DNA from: Endozoicomonas sp031844845
GTDB taxonomy: Bacteria; Pseudomonadota; Gammaproteobacteria; Pseudomonadales; Endozoicomonadaceae
DNA length: 64,000 bases
Reading direction: 5' to 3'
NCBI RefSeq assembly: GCF_031844845.1
Contig: NZ_JAVRMB020000128.1
Span: 1 to 64,000 of the forward strand
In this document: positions 53,342 to 62,340 of the stretch, piece after piece
Numbering within the stretch: position 1 is the first letter of the stretch
Layout of the letters: every line of letters starts with the position of its first letter
Made by a program: the position numbers and the translations under genes
The notes under the pieces: model-generated
Seen by the model: the letters and a program-made list of their open reading frames with translations, nothing else
Told to the model about the DNA's origin: nothing
The model's database searches: none

Positions 53342-54457
53342 TTACCCATTAAAGTATTCGAGAGCCTCAAGAATGCTATGGAATACCCAGCCATGCAGTT
53401 TTGACGGTGGGTTGTTAATGTAGATCCCATACATCCTATCTGGCCAGGCTGCTCCTAATTCCCCTATAACGTTCGCTTGACTGTCAGATAATTCGAAGCT
53501 CACCATCGGTGGCGCATATCCCTGACTGCGGGCATGACTAAGCGGACCATGGATTGCTGGATCAGCATATCTAAATACATCATCCCAGCTTAAGTTACTT
53601 GTAATGATGCCCTGTTCTCGTCTTAGCCGGTTGATCAATTGAATATCTGAGTGAGAAACGTGCATGCATTGGTGACAAGGCTGTCTACGGTGGCAGTCGG
53701 CACAAAGTACTTCAAGGTTATTGTGCGAGTTGTCACTTTTTACGCCATTGATGTGGTGGGTGTGCAGAAGATTCTTATTATCAGAGAGTTTTACCTTACA
53801 GCTTTTGCATATGTAGTTGGCTCGTTTTCTGGTTTTGGCTGAAATCTCTTCCCAGTCCTTGGTATAGCCAATATCGCGTTGGCTTATGTTTCCGGGAAGA
53901 TATTTGAATAGAGAGCTGTGACTAGCAAAAAACTCGTTAATATCGAACTCCCCCACAACTTCCCATCGTCGTCTTGATGATTCAGCAGCACCTTTATAAT
54001 TAAGTAGTGAAAGACAATACTGGCACACGTTGAGTTCGACAACGTCCTTTATCTGCTCACCACTACGATCAAAACCATATATTTCAAATTGCCCGTCGGG
54101 ATTTCGACTGATTGAGTAACGCTCTAATCTATTATTCCTCTTCATTTCATCCAGTTTTTGGCATTGCCCAATGTGATATTTGTTCCCTTTTGAGCCGTCG
54201 TCAACTGCTTTTTCAAAGAAGCCCTGTCGTCGGCTATGATCGGGTATGAACAGAACGACTTGCATGTCCTTGTAGTGCAACAGGCCTTCTCTGGTTTCAA
54301 GGTCAGCAAGGCTTATTTCAATACCTTCGGCGCGTTCAAGTTGAATGGCTGTATCATCCCCAGCCCCCAAGTCATGCCGCCGTTTTTCCGCCCCCATTTG
54401 CTCGGCTGCTGCACGCAAGTCGGAGAGATTAACTTGAATATTCATTGGCTGGCTCAT
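53342..54457 (-). CDS. zorE: HNH endonuclease, probable ZorE of a type II Zorya system
   Basis: 371 residues. A C-terminal HNH/zinc module contains Cys217/Cys220, His234-His235, Asn247 and Cys252/Cys255-His256 (LLHTHHINGVKS and NLEVLCADCH). The N-terminal ~200 residues are of a family-specific type. The gene starts inside the zorB stop (ATGA overlap), and zorA-zorB-zorE is the exact composition of type II Zorya, where the nuclease acts on invading phage DNA after the ZorAB complex is triggered. The identification rests on synteny plus the nuclease domain. It is the last gene of the operon, 175 bases from tRNA-Arg. Confidence 0.82.
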   Translation of the reverse strand: MSQPMNIQVNLSDLRAAAEQMGAEKRRHDLGAGDDTAIQLERAEGIEISLADLETREGLLHYKDMQVVLFIPDHSRRQGFFEKAVDDGSKGNKYHIGQCQKLDEMKRNNRLERYSISRNPDGQFEIYGFDRSGEQIKDVVELNVCQYCLSLLNYKGAAESSRRRWEVVGEFDINEFFASHSSLFKYLPGNISQRDIGYTKDWEEISAKTRKRANYICKSCKVKLSDNKNLLHTHHINGVKSDNSHNNLEVLCADCHRRQPCHQCMHVSHSDIQLINRLRREQGIITSNLSWDDVFRYADPAIHGPLSHARSQGYAPPMVSFELSDSQANVIGELGAAWPDRMYGIYINNPPSKLHGWVFHSILEALEYFNG

Positions 54458-55149
54458 TCACTTTCTCCCAGAATGCGTTTGATCTGGATATCTGAGTTGG
54501 TAATGACCCGGAAGCTGACACGTCGTGACTGAGCCTGATTTTCTTGCCCACGCTTATCCAGAATGGGTTTGGATGATGAGAGTCCTACAGCAGCAATATT
54601 GGCTTTTATCCATGGCCGGTAGGGCTTGCTGCTGGGGATGTTGTAGACATAGTCGAGTACTGAGCGAGTTCGTCCCTGAGAGAGTTCCATATTTTTGAAA
54701 TACGCAGCCTGTTTGCTGGAGTATTGATTCCAAATGCTACTGGTGTGTCCTTCAATGCGGATTTCGTTAATGGAGCTTTTAAATGGCGTCAGCACTTTCA
54801 TATATCTGGGGAAGAAATTTGAAAGCAATGACTGATATTGGTCGCTCAGTTCAATTTCACCATTTTTGAATAACACATCTGGTGATTGAAAGGTAAAGGT
54901 CAAAGTGTCCTCATCAATAGTTGCATGCCATTTGGGCAGGTCGTTTTCAAACTCAGTTTGCAGAGCCTGATAGATAGCTACCTGATTCTCCTGATAGGCA
55001 ACAGCAATTTCCCGAATTTTATCTCTTTCAAGAAAAGCGCTTCGCATCAGAGCAACGGAGATAAAGAGAAAGACCATCATCAGTCCTGACATTAAATCAG
55101 ATACAGATAACCAGTGATTCTCTTCTTGTTCATCATGATAATTATTCAT
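54454..55149 (-). CDS. zorB: ZorB, MotB-like peptidoglycan-binding stator protein of Zorya
   Basis: 231 residues. One membrane helix (about 17-36) carries Asp18 in SVSDLMSGLMMVFLFISVAL, in the place of the proton-binding Asp of MotB-type stators. An OmpA-like peptidoglycan-binding domain follows (IRIEGHTSSIWNQ, LSQGRTRSVLDYV, NQAQSRRVSFRV). In Zorya, ZorB dimers sit inside a ZorA pentamer and anchor it to the cell wall. It starts 14 bases after zorA and overlaps zorE. Confidence 0.9.
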   Translation of the reverse strand: MNNYHDEQEENHWLSVSDLMSGLMMVFLFISVALMRSAFLERDKIREIAVAYQENQVAIYQALQTEFENDLPKWHATIDEDTLTFTFQSPDVLFKNGEIELSDQYQSLLSNFFPRYMKVLTPFKSSINEIRIEGHTSSIWNQYSSKQAAYFKNMELSQGRTRSVLDYVYNIPSSKPYRPWIKANIAAVGLSSSKPILDKRGQENQAQSRRVSFRVITNSDIQIKRILGESE

Positions 55150-55163
55150 TTTTTAGTTCCTGG

Positions 55164-57485
55164 TTACTGCTTGTTTTTCCAGTAGCGAATCACACCATCC
55201 ATTTCTCCTACCAAGCTTTTGTAATCAGATGTGAATTTTCCAGTTATTGATACCAAGTCATCAGCCATTTGCTGAAGTACGTTATTGCAGTGTTGTGCAG
55301 TAGCATTGCTGATGTCCGTTATTTCACCTTTGATGACTTTTGCTGTTTCCTCTAATGCTTTATTCACAGTGTCCTCAATGTTTTTCTCCAGAGCAGTTAA
55401 TACTTTTTGCGATTCTCCAATTTGTACTTGAGCAGCTTCATTAATAGATTTTACCAGTTGCTTTTGTAACTGATCGATCTCCGATTTCGTTAGCTGGAAA
55501 CCATTTAAAAGCTCTTGGTTACCGGTCTGCAACTGCTTGATCAATTCTGAGTTCTCTTCCCTGATTTTGTTTGTTGATTCAGTAAGTGTTCGATTAATAT
55601 TGCCTGCGTAATCAGACATATTTCCCGTGAGTTCAGTGAGAGCCTTACTTGATTCATTAATGGCTGCTTGATAACTCTCTGCACTTTTTGTGACTCTTTC
55701 TTGCAAATTATCCGCACTGACGACAACTGATTGGGCCAAGTGATCGGAAGATTTAGTAACACCAGCAACCATGTGTTCAGCACTATTTTTAACCGCACTA
55801 ACTAACTCCTTGGCACTGCCATTCACTCCTTCTGTCATGTTCTCAGTGCTGTCTTTCATTGTGCTAAGAAAGTCTGTCGCGCTGGTATTAATCCCTGCTG
55901 CCATGGTCTCGGAACTGCTCTTAACAGCACTGACTAGCTCTGTTGTACTGGTAGTCACTTCACTGGTCATGTTCCCCGCACTGTTTTTAACCGCTTCCAT
56001 CAAGTCAGTAATACTGGAGTTAATCCCCTCGGCTATTTTGTCGGAACTACCTTTAACCGCACTGACTAAATCAGAAGAAGAGCTATTCACTCCCGCAGCC
56101 ATGTTGTCTGAACTTTGTTTCAGGGCGTTTTTTAATGATTCTGCACTTTCAGAAACCTTATCCTTCAACGTGTTGCCACTTGCTGTAACAGCGGTTACTA
56201 ATGAACCTGTGCTTTGCAAAATACCTGCTTCTAACTTCTGCGTACTGCCAGCAATGGAGGTTTTCAATAACTCAGTACTACCGGAAACAGTTTCAGACAT
56301 GGTTGAGACACCACCGGCAATGGAATCTGTTAACGATTGAGTACTGCCTGCAATCCCTTGTGTAAGCGTTTCTGTGCTATCCAATACTCCTTTAGCCATC
56401 GTGTCACTGGCTTGTCTTGCCCCTTCTAGTACATGGGTAATTTGTTGCTGTATTTCGGGAATAGCCTCAACTGCTTTATCTCTGGTTTCAGCAAAAGCGT
56501 CTAAATGTCGGGCCAGTTCTTCAATTTGGTGCTGGTTGACTTCCATTACCTGTGTAAGATCTGACATGGCTATCGGGATGATGCCTGTGTTCTCGGCAAT
56601 ACTGGCAACTGAACCCTCTGTTTTCTCAATAGCGATAACGCCTTGATCATATTGGGCTTTCATATCACTGAGCTGTTGCTTATAGTTCTCCTGCCAGGTG
56701 ACCAGCTCCAGAACAGCAGCATTCAGCTGTTTAAAATTCTCCCCAAACTGCTCAGTCAGTTTATTATTAAAATCCTTTATGACATCTTCTAATGCTTCAA
56801 TCACTTGCTTGGTCGCTGACTCGGACAGCATCTCGGCAAACTCCTGAAGTTTGATTACCAATCGCTGTTCAAAATCGGCAAAATTCTTTTGTTGCTGGTG
56901 GGCGGTTTCGCTGAGGCTTTGAAGGTGCTCGTTAGCAAATTTAAGGGCTCGCTCGGTATTTCGCTGACCATCCATAATATCTGAACGCATCAACTTAAAC
57001 TGCCCAACCAGTGAGTTCTCATTATCCCCACCAATAGACTTTTTCAAATCCTTAATGGCATCAACCTGCTGCTGCATTACCTCGTAAAGATGGCCTGTGG
57101 TAATAGCTTCAGCAGGCTGTTTTGCTTGCCGTTTACTGTTGATAAGCCCGGTGGCTGAAAGGCCTTTAAAGAAGATAGAAAACAGCATCCCAACCAGACT
57201 GGTGATAAATGCGGTTTTCAAGCCAGCTAGCAGTAGCTCAATGCTGCCATCAATATTGGCGGGATCAAATTCCAACAGGCCTGCAACAATACCAATAAAG
57301 GTGCCCAGCATGCCAAGGGAGGTCAGCAAGGTGGGAGCATATAGTGTGAAGGCGTTTAATCTACCGGTTTTTTTAAGGAAAATTGAAGCAATGAGAACCA
57401 CAATCAGTGTCCAGATAAAGACTTCAGTCAGCATAGGCGCACCAGCTGCGCTGATGGCTGACTCAAAATATGGAGAGAGCATCAT
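55164..57485 (-). CDS. zorA: ZorA, MotA/ExbB-like motor protein of Zorya with long tail
   Basis: 773 residues. Membrane helices lie at about 18-37, 50-72 and 88-110 (TLLTSLGMLGTFIGIVAGLL, GLKTAFITSLVGMLFSIFF), the MotA/TolQ/ExbB core that conducts ions. The remaining ~650 residues are predicted α-helical, rich in Ser/Ala/Lys/Glu/Gln. The segment 407-626 is ten consecutive 22-residue units, most starting LVSAVK-like and with an NMxxGxN-like middle. In Zorya systems the ZorA tail reaches into the cytoplasm and is thought to transmit the signal to effectors. First gene of the zorA-zorB-zorE operon. Confidence 0.9.
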   Translation of the reverse strand: MMLSPYFESAISAAGAPMLTEVFIWTLIVVLIASIFLKKTGRLNAFTLYAPTLLTSLGMLGTFIGIVAGLLEFDPANIDGSIELLLAGLKTAFITSLVGMLFSIFFKGLSATGLINSKRQAKQPAEAITTGHLYEVMQQQVDAIKDLKKSIGGDNENSLVGQFKLMRSDIMDGQRNTERALKFANEHLQSLSETAHQQQKNFADFEQRLVIKLQEFAEMLSESATKQVIEALEDVIKDFNNKLTEQFGENFKQLNAAVLELVTWQENYKQQLSDMKAQYDQGVIAIEKTEGSVASIAENTGIIPIAMSDLTQVMEVNQHQIEELARHLDAFAETRDKAVEAIPEIQQQITHVLEGARQASDTMAKGVLDSTETLTQGIAGSTQSLTDSIAGGVSTMSETVSGSTELLKTSIAGSTQKLEAGILQSTGSLVTAVTASGNTLKDKVSESAESLKNALKQSSDNMAAGVNSSSSDLVSAVKGSSDKIAEGINSSITDLMEAVKNSAGNMTSEVTTSTTELVSAVKSSSETMAAGINTSATDFLSTMKDSTENMTEGVNGSAKELVSAVKNSAEHMVAGVTKSSDHLAQSVVVSADNLQERVTKSAESYQAAINESSKALTELTGNMSDYAGNINRTLTESTNKIREENSELIKQLQTGNQELLNGFQLTKSEIDQLQKQLVKSINEAAQVQIGESQKVLTALEKNIEDTVNKALEETAKVIKGEITDISNATAQHCNNVLQQMADDLVSITGKFTSDYKSLVGEMDGVIRYWKNKQ
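55608..56267 (-). repeat. Ten 66-bp (22-residue) repeats in the zorA tail
   Basis: Residues 407-626 align without gaps as ten units, e.g. LVSAVKGSSDKIAEGINSS and LVSAVKSSSETMAAGINTS. Each unit splits into two 11-residue halves. The DNA copies have diverged but are recognisable. Confidence 0.85.
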
Positions 57486-57758
57486 CTTTGGTTAATCCCT
57501 TGGTAATATATATTCGTCTTATTCTTGATGGAAGCCGCTTTGGGCCAATCGGATTCCATCACAGTTTAGAGTCTCAACAGGTAATAAAGTTCAGAATCAG
57601 ATCAAATGGTCAGAATGGCTCGCGTACGGTTAAGCGGCAATCAACCCGTTGAAAACCTTGATTTATTTGAATCTATTACCCGCTTACATTTGAATTTCAA
57701 ACCAGTAAAATAGTAAAAAGTTGAGGTTTTTCTAGGGATTAAGGGCAGGGAGGCACTC

Positions 57759-58061
57759 ATGAAACTAAACCAGCGGCAGTCAGCCTTTGTCGATGAATAC
57801 CTGATCCAGCCCACCCTGGCGGAAGCGGTGGTGAAGGCGGGGTATAAAACGGTCAATCCACATGCTACGGGTGGCAAGCTTCTGAGTCATCCGGCGGTCA
57901 TAGCGGAGTTGCGTGTACGGCAGCAGACGGAGCGGGATCGGCAGCGCAGTTGCCGGGGGCAGTTGGCTGAGATGTTATTGGAGCTTTACCGCAGTAGTGA
58001 CAGTGTGCCGGAAAGGGTAGGCGTTGTGGATCGGTTGGCCAGACTCTACGGTTACTATTGA
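57759..58061 (+). CDS. Small terminase subunit (TerS-like)
   Basis: 100 residues matching the N-terminal DNA-binding domain of phage small terminases: LNQRQSAFVDEYLIQPTLAEAV, then GYKTVNPHATGGKLLSHPAV and AELRVRQQ. AGGGAGG precedes the ATG. No large terminase, portal or capsid gene follows. A lone TerS is a known trait of some phage satellites, which use it to divert packaging. It could instead be a prophage remnant. It is transcribed away from zorA. Confidence 0.75.
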   Translation: MKLNQRQSAFVDEYLIQPTLAEAVVKAGYKTVNPHATGGKLLSHPAVIAELRVRQQTERDRQRSCRGQLAEMLLELYRSSDSVPERVGVVDRLARLYGYY

Positions 58062-58316
58062 TAAGGGCTTTTCAGTAGGTTCAAGCGGTGCGCCCCATCT
58101 TATGTTTCTTACAAACCACCTTTCGGGGGAGCTGGGTGCTTGCAGGATTACCTCCCAGACCTTGCCACGTATAAAAGGCCAGCATTCGGGGATGTGGAAA
58201 TTTTTTGTAAGTTTTTGAGTCCAAGTGTCCAGGTTATTTATTAAAAAGAAGATAGTAATAGAAATATATTTTTATATGAGTATGTGGCTGGAAGGAATAA
58301 AAAAGTGGAAAGCATA
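58062..58316. other. Intergenic region after terS-like gene
   Basis: No gene seen; A/T-rich from about 58230. It may include a satellite replication or packaging site, but none is recognisable. Confidence 0.35.
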
Positions 58317-58353
58317 AAAAAACCCGGTAACTTGGACAGTCCCGGGGTTTTTT
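58317..58353 (-). terminator. Terminator of the primase operon
   Basis: AACCCGG and CCGGGGTT arms with T-runs on both sides; 15 bases past the primase stop. It may also act on the plus strand. Confidence 0.75.
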
Positions 58354-58367
58354 GGTCATTTTGTTGG

Positions 58368-60434
58368 TTAGTATTCCTCCCAATCCACTTTCTGGTTCAA
58401 ATGGGCTTCGAAGTTCGAACGGCACTCCTTCAGGGGCGGTAGCTTGAGCACTCGTGTTCGACGACCAAACTCATTTAACGGCCTTTCCTCACGGATTGTC
58501 GGTACTAAGCGTTTAAGACGGGGATGAAAGCTATTTTCCTTGGTGTAGCGGTCATCCATGTGCTCCTGAAAATTGTGGTATAGAGCCCGTTTGTCGATTT
58601 CATTGACCCAATTATCAGGAGTATCAAGAATCTGCCCTTCCTGAAGTCTCCCGTACCACCATGCTTCAACGGGTGAGAAACTTTCCTCTTTCTGGCGCAG
58701 TAATGCTCTGGTTTTTGGTGCGATGCGGATGTTGGTTTTGGAAATATCCCGTTCCAGCAATGTTTTCAGCAATGCTGCCCGCCCACCGGTGTTCATCTGC
58801 TCAGTAATGGCCTGAAAATAGGTCGTATCCTGCATGTGCTGGCTACTGACGGGAAGCACTAAATAACGGCGCTCATCTGGCCCAGCCGGTATGGCCCAAT
58901 CGTTATTGGTGGCCATAATGATCCGGTTATAGTTATCCATGGCCACCATATCTTTATGTTTGAATTCGACCATACGACGATTCTCTGTTATCAGGGTTTT
59001 CAGTGCGCCTTCGAGCTTTTTTTCGCCCCCCCATAAGGCTTCATCCAGAAAGATCAAAAGACTATCCGCCAGTAATGAATTAAAGCGGCCAAGCAGTTGC
59101 TCACTTGATGACACCTGTTTGAAGTGATTACCAAAGATTCTGCCAAATTCATTAACGTAAACCCCTTTTCCAGTTCCCTGCTTTCCCATTAGTACAATGG
59201 CTACGCCGGGTAATTCAGCAGGTTTTTGAATGGTATGTGCCATCCAGTCCAGCAAGTATTGATAGGCGACACTGTCACCATTACAAATATTGTCCCGGAT
59301 ATGGGCAAGATAGAGCGAACAGTCCCCCTCCGCAGGTTCACAGGTAAAACCTTTCCACAGGTTATAAATCTCATCATTGGCAGGGGCGCCCGGCTGAAAG
59401 ACAACCTCCTCATATTGCCGGCGCCTTGGATGGGTTAACCAATAATCAGGAGCGGTTTGCTTATCTATTCGCGGGCGACTGATATAAAGTTTTTTAAAAT
59501 CTTCAAAGCCCATGCATGCGAATGGCTGGTTTGAGTCATGATCAATGATCACAGTTTTTCCACCCACTGGAGCCACGGAGTAACGGCTATTCAACTCACA
59601 GATCAAGGGTTCATTTTCAGCAAGTTTTTCATTATCCAGCTTTCGTATACTCTTTAAGGTTTTTTTCAATTTATCATATGGTAATCGCTCTACATTCTTA
59701 TTGTTCCAGGCTTGTAAACCGTTGAGGATTGTCCGATTGTTCATCCCCATCCTTATCCATTGACCAATCAGCCGAGTCAAAGTTTCAGTCCGATAACCAT
59801 CAGCCAAGGGCAGGTTTGGATCAACTGGTGCTGTTGACACCTTTTCAGGCTTCGAAAGGTCAAGACCAAGGCCGGAGATAAGATCATCCAGTTGATAAGG
59901 TGGCAACTCATGATTTATCTCCATAATCCGAGTCAGGAATGGCTCATATTTATGATGGTTAAATCCAGGAAGTCGCATAACCCGAGGCAGGTCATTAACC
60001 GATGGATCTCCGTTAAACTTAGCGATTAATGCTTTTTGAACAGGCTTGAATTTTTCCAGAGGACAGTCATCCACCCCCCAGTAAACATGATAGCGTCCGG
60101 GACTAGACTCAATGAGCGCATGGGGTTTTACACCTTTAGCTAAAACCGGTTCCAATGGAGCACCGTCCATATCCAAGAAAAGTGCTCGCACCTTTCTGAT
60201 ATTATCCTTTGTTCGTCTCTTACCATCTGTTTGATTAACGGTGAAGAAAATCCCAATCCGTTGCTGATTGAAAAATTGAAACTGTTCAAAAAGTTCATCT
60301 ATGTGTCCATTGATAGTTCTGGCTTTTGAACCATCATTATCATCTGTATCATCGAAAATCTGAAAAGTATGTGAGTGCTCTTCAGGAGCAAATAGAGATA
60401 AGAAGCGTTTAGCTTCATTCAGGTTACATTTCAT
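58368..60434 (-). CDS. Satellite/phage-type primase-helicase
   Basis: 688 residues. The N-terminal RepB-like primase domain has the metal-binding FLDMDG (Asp88, Asp90) and SPGRYHVYWGVDDC. The C-terminal part is a DUF5906/SF3-type helicase with Walker A VLMGKQGTGKGVY (about 415-424), Walker B-like LLIFLDEALWGG and a sensor-type RIIMATNNDWAIP. Such proteins start replication of P4-like satellites and related elements. AAGGATT precedes the ATG. It is the last gene of the alpA-orf178-primase run. Confidence 0.88.
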   Translation of the reverse strand: MKCNLNEAKRFLSLFAPEEHSHTFQIFDDTDDNDGSKARTINGHIDELFEQFQFFNQQRIGIFFTVNQTDGKRRTKDNIRKVRALFLDMDGAPLEPVLAKGVKPHALIESSPGRYHVYWGVDDCPLEKFKPVQKALIAKFNGDPSVNDLPRVMRLPGFNHHKYEPFLTRIMEINHELPPYQLDDLISGLGLDLSKPEKVSTAPVDPNLPLADGYRTETLTRLIGQWIRMGMNNRTILNGLQAWNNKNVERLPYDKLKKTLKSIRKLDNEKLAENEPLICELNSRYSVAPVGGKTVIIDHDSNQPFACMGFEDFKKLYISRPRIDKQTAPDYWLTHPRRRQYEEVVFQPGAPANDEIYNLWKGFTCEPAEGDCSLYLAHIRDNICNGDSVAYQYLLDWMAHTIQKPAELPGVAIVLMGKQGTGKGVYVNEFGRIFGNHFKQVSSSEQLLGRFNSLLADSLLIFLDEALWGGEKKLEGALKTLITENRRMVEFKHKDMVAMDNYNRIIMATNNDWAIPAGPDERRYLVLPVSSQHMQDTTYFQAITEQMNTGGRAALLKTLLERDISKTNIRIAPKTRALLRQKEESFSPVEAWWYGRLQEGQILDTPDNWVNEIDKRALYHNFQEHMDDRYTKENSFHPRLKRLVPTIREERPLNEFGRRTRVLKLPPLKECRSNFEAHLNQKVDWEEY

Positions 60435-60493
60435 GCTTAAATCCTTATAAGCTGAATAATGTGAAGAATTGGCCAGTTTAAACTGGCCTTATA

Positions 60494-61030
60494 TCAGTCT
60501 TCTAAAAAAGCAGATGGGTCTGGCTGGAAGCGATATGAGAAGTCCTCACCTTCCCCGTGACCAGAATATTCAAGCAAGGCAGCAATCAGATCAAAAACAC
60601 TATGTATTCCTCCATACATTTTGAAATGATCGTAAAATTTATGAAAATGGTGATCAGATATGGTTAGTGCATTAATTTCCTTCATAAGGTGTAATGCTAA
60701 ACCTACATGTTTATAGTGATGATCATATTCATGTGTACGCGCATCATATAACGCCTTCATTAACAAGCTGGGTTTCATTCCATAAAATGGATCTGCCGAA
60801 TGTGCGTAGGCGTTCAAGAATTTTGGCTCTTGAGTTTTTATTTCTTCTGGAGACACATGAATAATATTTCTCTTGATAAAGTGGCTCGACCAATTCAGTT
60901 CTTTCTCACTAATTGGTTTTAGGGAAGGTGTAAAAAATGTGAGCATCACACGTCCAAGAAAGTGATCTCTATCCATACCCTTAAGATGGTGTAGGGCTTG
61001 GGTTTTAATTTTTGATGAGTTAAAAAACAT
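60494..61030 (-). CDS. Unrecognised satellite-encoded protein
   Basis: 178 residues, no family recognised. Rich in His, Phe and Tyr with a His-dense middle (ARTHEYDHHYKHVGLALHLM and SDHHFHKFYDHFKMYGG), perhaps α-helical. The gene starts two bases after alpA with a strong GAGGAGG inside the alpA end, so it is translationally coupled, and the primase follows 59 bases later. This suggests a role in satellite replication or its control (inference). Confidence 0.7.
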   Translation of the reverse strand: MFFNSSKIKTQALHHLKGMDRDHFLGRVMLTFFTPSLKPISEKELNWSSHFIKRNIIHVSPEEIKTQEPKFLNAYAHSADPFYGMKPSLLMKALYDARTHEYDHHYKHVGLALHLMKEINALTISDHHFHKFYDHFKMYGGIHSVFDLIAALLEYSGHGEGEDFSYRFQPDPSAFLED

Positions 61031-61032
61031 GA

Positions 61033-61269
61033 TTATACCTCCTCGGTATTTGCGGCTTGTTGTTCTTTATCAATCATCCATGAATGGACATCAGAGAGTT
61101 TCCAAACAATTGCTCGTGGAGAGAGTTTGACCCCCTTTGGGAATACACCTTCTGATACAAGGCGATAGATCGTACTACGGCTGTATGTAGTCAGGTGACT
61201 AACTTCTGGAAGCTTGATCCAACGCTCGTTTGATGGGCTGCTTTTGTGCTCTTTTTCCGTATAAATCAT
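61033..61269 (-). CDS. AlpA-family DNA-binding regulator/excisionase
   Basis: 78 residues from the ATG at 61269, which has AAAGGAGGG just upstream; an earlier ATG at 61287 overlaps that site and is less likely. A winged helix-turn-helix of AlpA/Xis type: WIKLPEVSHLTTYSRSTIYR, VSEGVFPKGVKLSPRAIVWK and VHSWM. AlpA-like proteins switch on integrase or excision in P4-like elements. It is first in an operon with orf178 and the primase. Confidence 0.88.
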   Translation of the reverse strand: MIYTEKEHKSSPSNERWIKLPEVSHLTTYSRSTIYRLVSEGVFPKGVKLSPRAIVWKLSDVHSWMIDKEQQAANTEEV

Positions 61270-61344
61270 AATAATCCCTCCTTTCATTGATTATTATGAT
61301 TCATCATAACGTCTCATTTTTGCTCAAAAAACTGTGATAGCATG

Positions 61345-62244
61345 CTATCGCATATTTAAAATTTCTTTTGAAACCTCACCTCGGATAGTTTCATCCTCAC
61401 CATTTTGCTTTTCTCTCGATGGCCTGCCCCTGCGGGAGGCTTTATCAGGAGCATGACTGAGCCATGTACGCTGTATATATTTTTTGTCAGGAAATCTTAA
61501 TTTCTTGAAGCTACTGAGTTTTTCAGTTTTTTCCTGCTTTGTTAAGCTATTATCAGGCCACTCATCTAGCATCTGAAGTTGCTGAATGACATCAATCAGA
61601 ATATCTACCATTTTACCCTTTGTAGTAATATCGCTCTTTCTTCTCGTTTGATGTGACCATATTATCTGGCTAATTTCTTGTATGGTTTCCTTGGCTTCCT
61701 GATAACTCTCAGGTGAACTTTCGCCCTTCCTTTTGACTATAGATTTTCTAATCAATAACTCGCTGAAATTGTTAAAGCAAAAATTGATCAATCTATATGC
61801 ATTATTTCTTTCAGAAAGATCAGCCAGACCATAGGCTCCAATACCGATTAACACGAGGATAGTCCGATGATCTTCATCAAAAAGGGCTGTTACGGGATCA
61901 AATTTGTTGTCACTATTTGGTGAAACAAAAATCTCTTCCACCTCACCACCATCCTTAAGTGATAACAGCCGATCTTCATTTGAAATTTTTGCGGGTAGGA
62001 GAGTGTGCCTTGCTTTATTGTGTATGGTGTGGCTGGCCAGCAAATAACTTTGAATGTTTTGCTCAAGTTCATCCAAGTCTTCAGGAGATGCAATATTTGC
62101 TGTTTTAAGGATGTGTATTTTGCTGTTTAATTCCAATAAAGCATTAGGTAGCCAGTCTGATTTCATCCGTAAAACATTATATTTCTCTAGAGAGATGAGC
62201 CCAATTCGAGCCAGTTGATCGGGATTCTTTGTTAAATCTATCAT
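61345..62244 (-). CDS. Unrecognised island protein
   Basis: 299 residues, no family recognised. It seems mostly α-helical with a hydrophobic middle (DEDHRTILVLIGIGAYGLAD), a central charged region and a basic C-terminus (DKASRRGRPSREKQNGEDE) containing an AT-hook-like GRP. It lies 75 bases upstream of alpA on the same strand, so it may be a regulator or an anti-phage component. Confidence 0.6.
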   Translation of the reverse strand: MIDLTKNPDQLARIGLISLEKYNVLRMKSDWLPNALLELNSKIHILKTANIASPEDLDELEQNIQSYLLASHTIHNKARHTLLPAKISNEDRLLSLKDGGEVEEIFVSPNSDNKFDPVTALFDEDHRTILVLIGIGAYGLADLSERNNAYRLINFCFNNFSELLIRKSIVKRKGESSPESYQEAKETIQEISQIIWSHQTRRKSDITTKGKMVDILIDVIQQLQMLDEWPDNSLTKQEKTEKLSSFKKLRFPDKKYIQRTWLSHAPDKASRRGRPSREKQNGEDETIRGEVSKEILNMR

Positions 62245-62310
62245 ATAAGCCCACTACTTCTTTTGGTCAAAAAGTATTATTTTTCTGTAGTAATAAATGC
62301 TGACGACAAG

Positions 62311-62333
62311 AAGGCAGGCAATAGCCTGCCTTT
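62311..62333 (-). terminator. Terminator after the hsdM remnant
   Basis: AAGGCAGGC-AATA-GCCTGCCTT followed by T/A runs on both strands, 7 bases past the hsdM stop. Confidence 0.85.
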
Positions 62334-62340
62334 TAAAGGG

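Noticed and set aside
53342..57485. Type I Zorya
   Set aside because: Type I needs ZorC and a ZorD helicase; only an HNH nuclease accompanies zorA and zorB.
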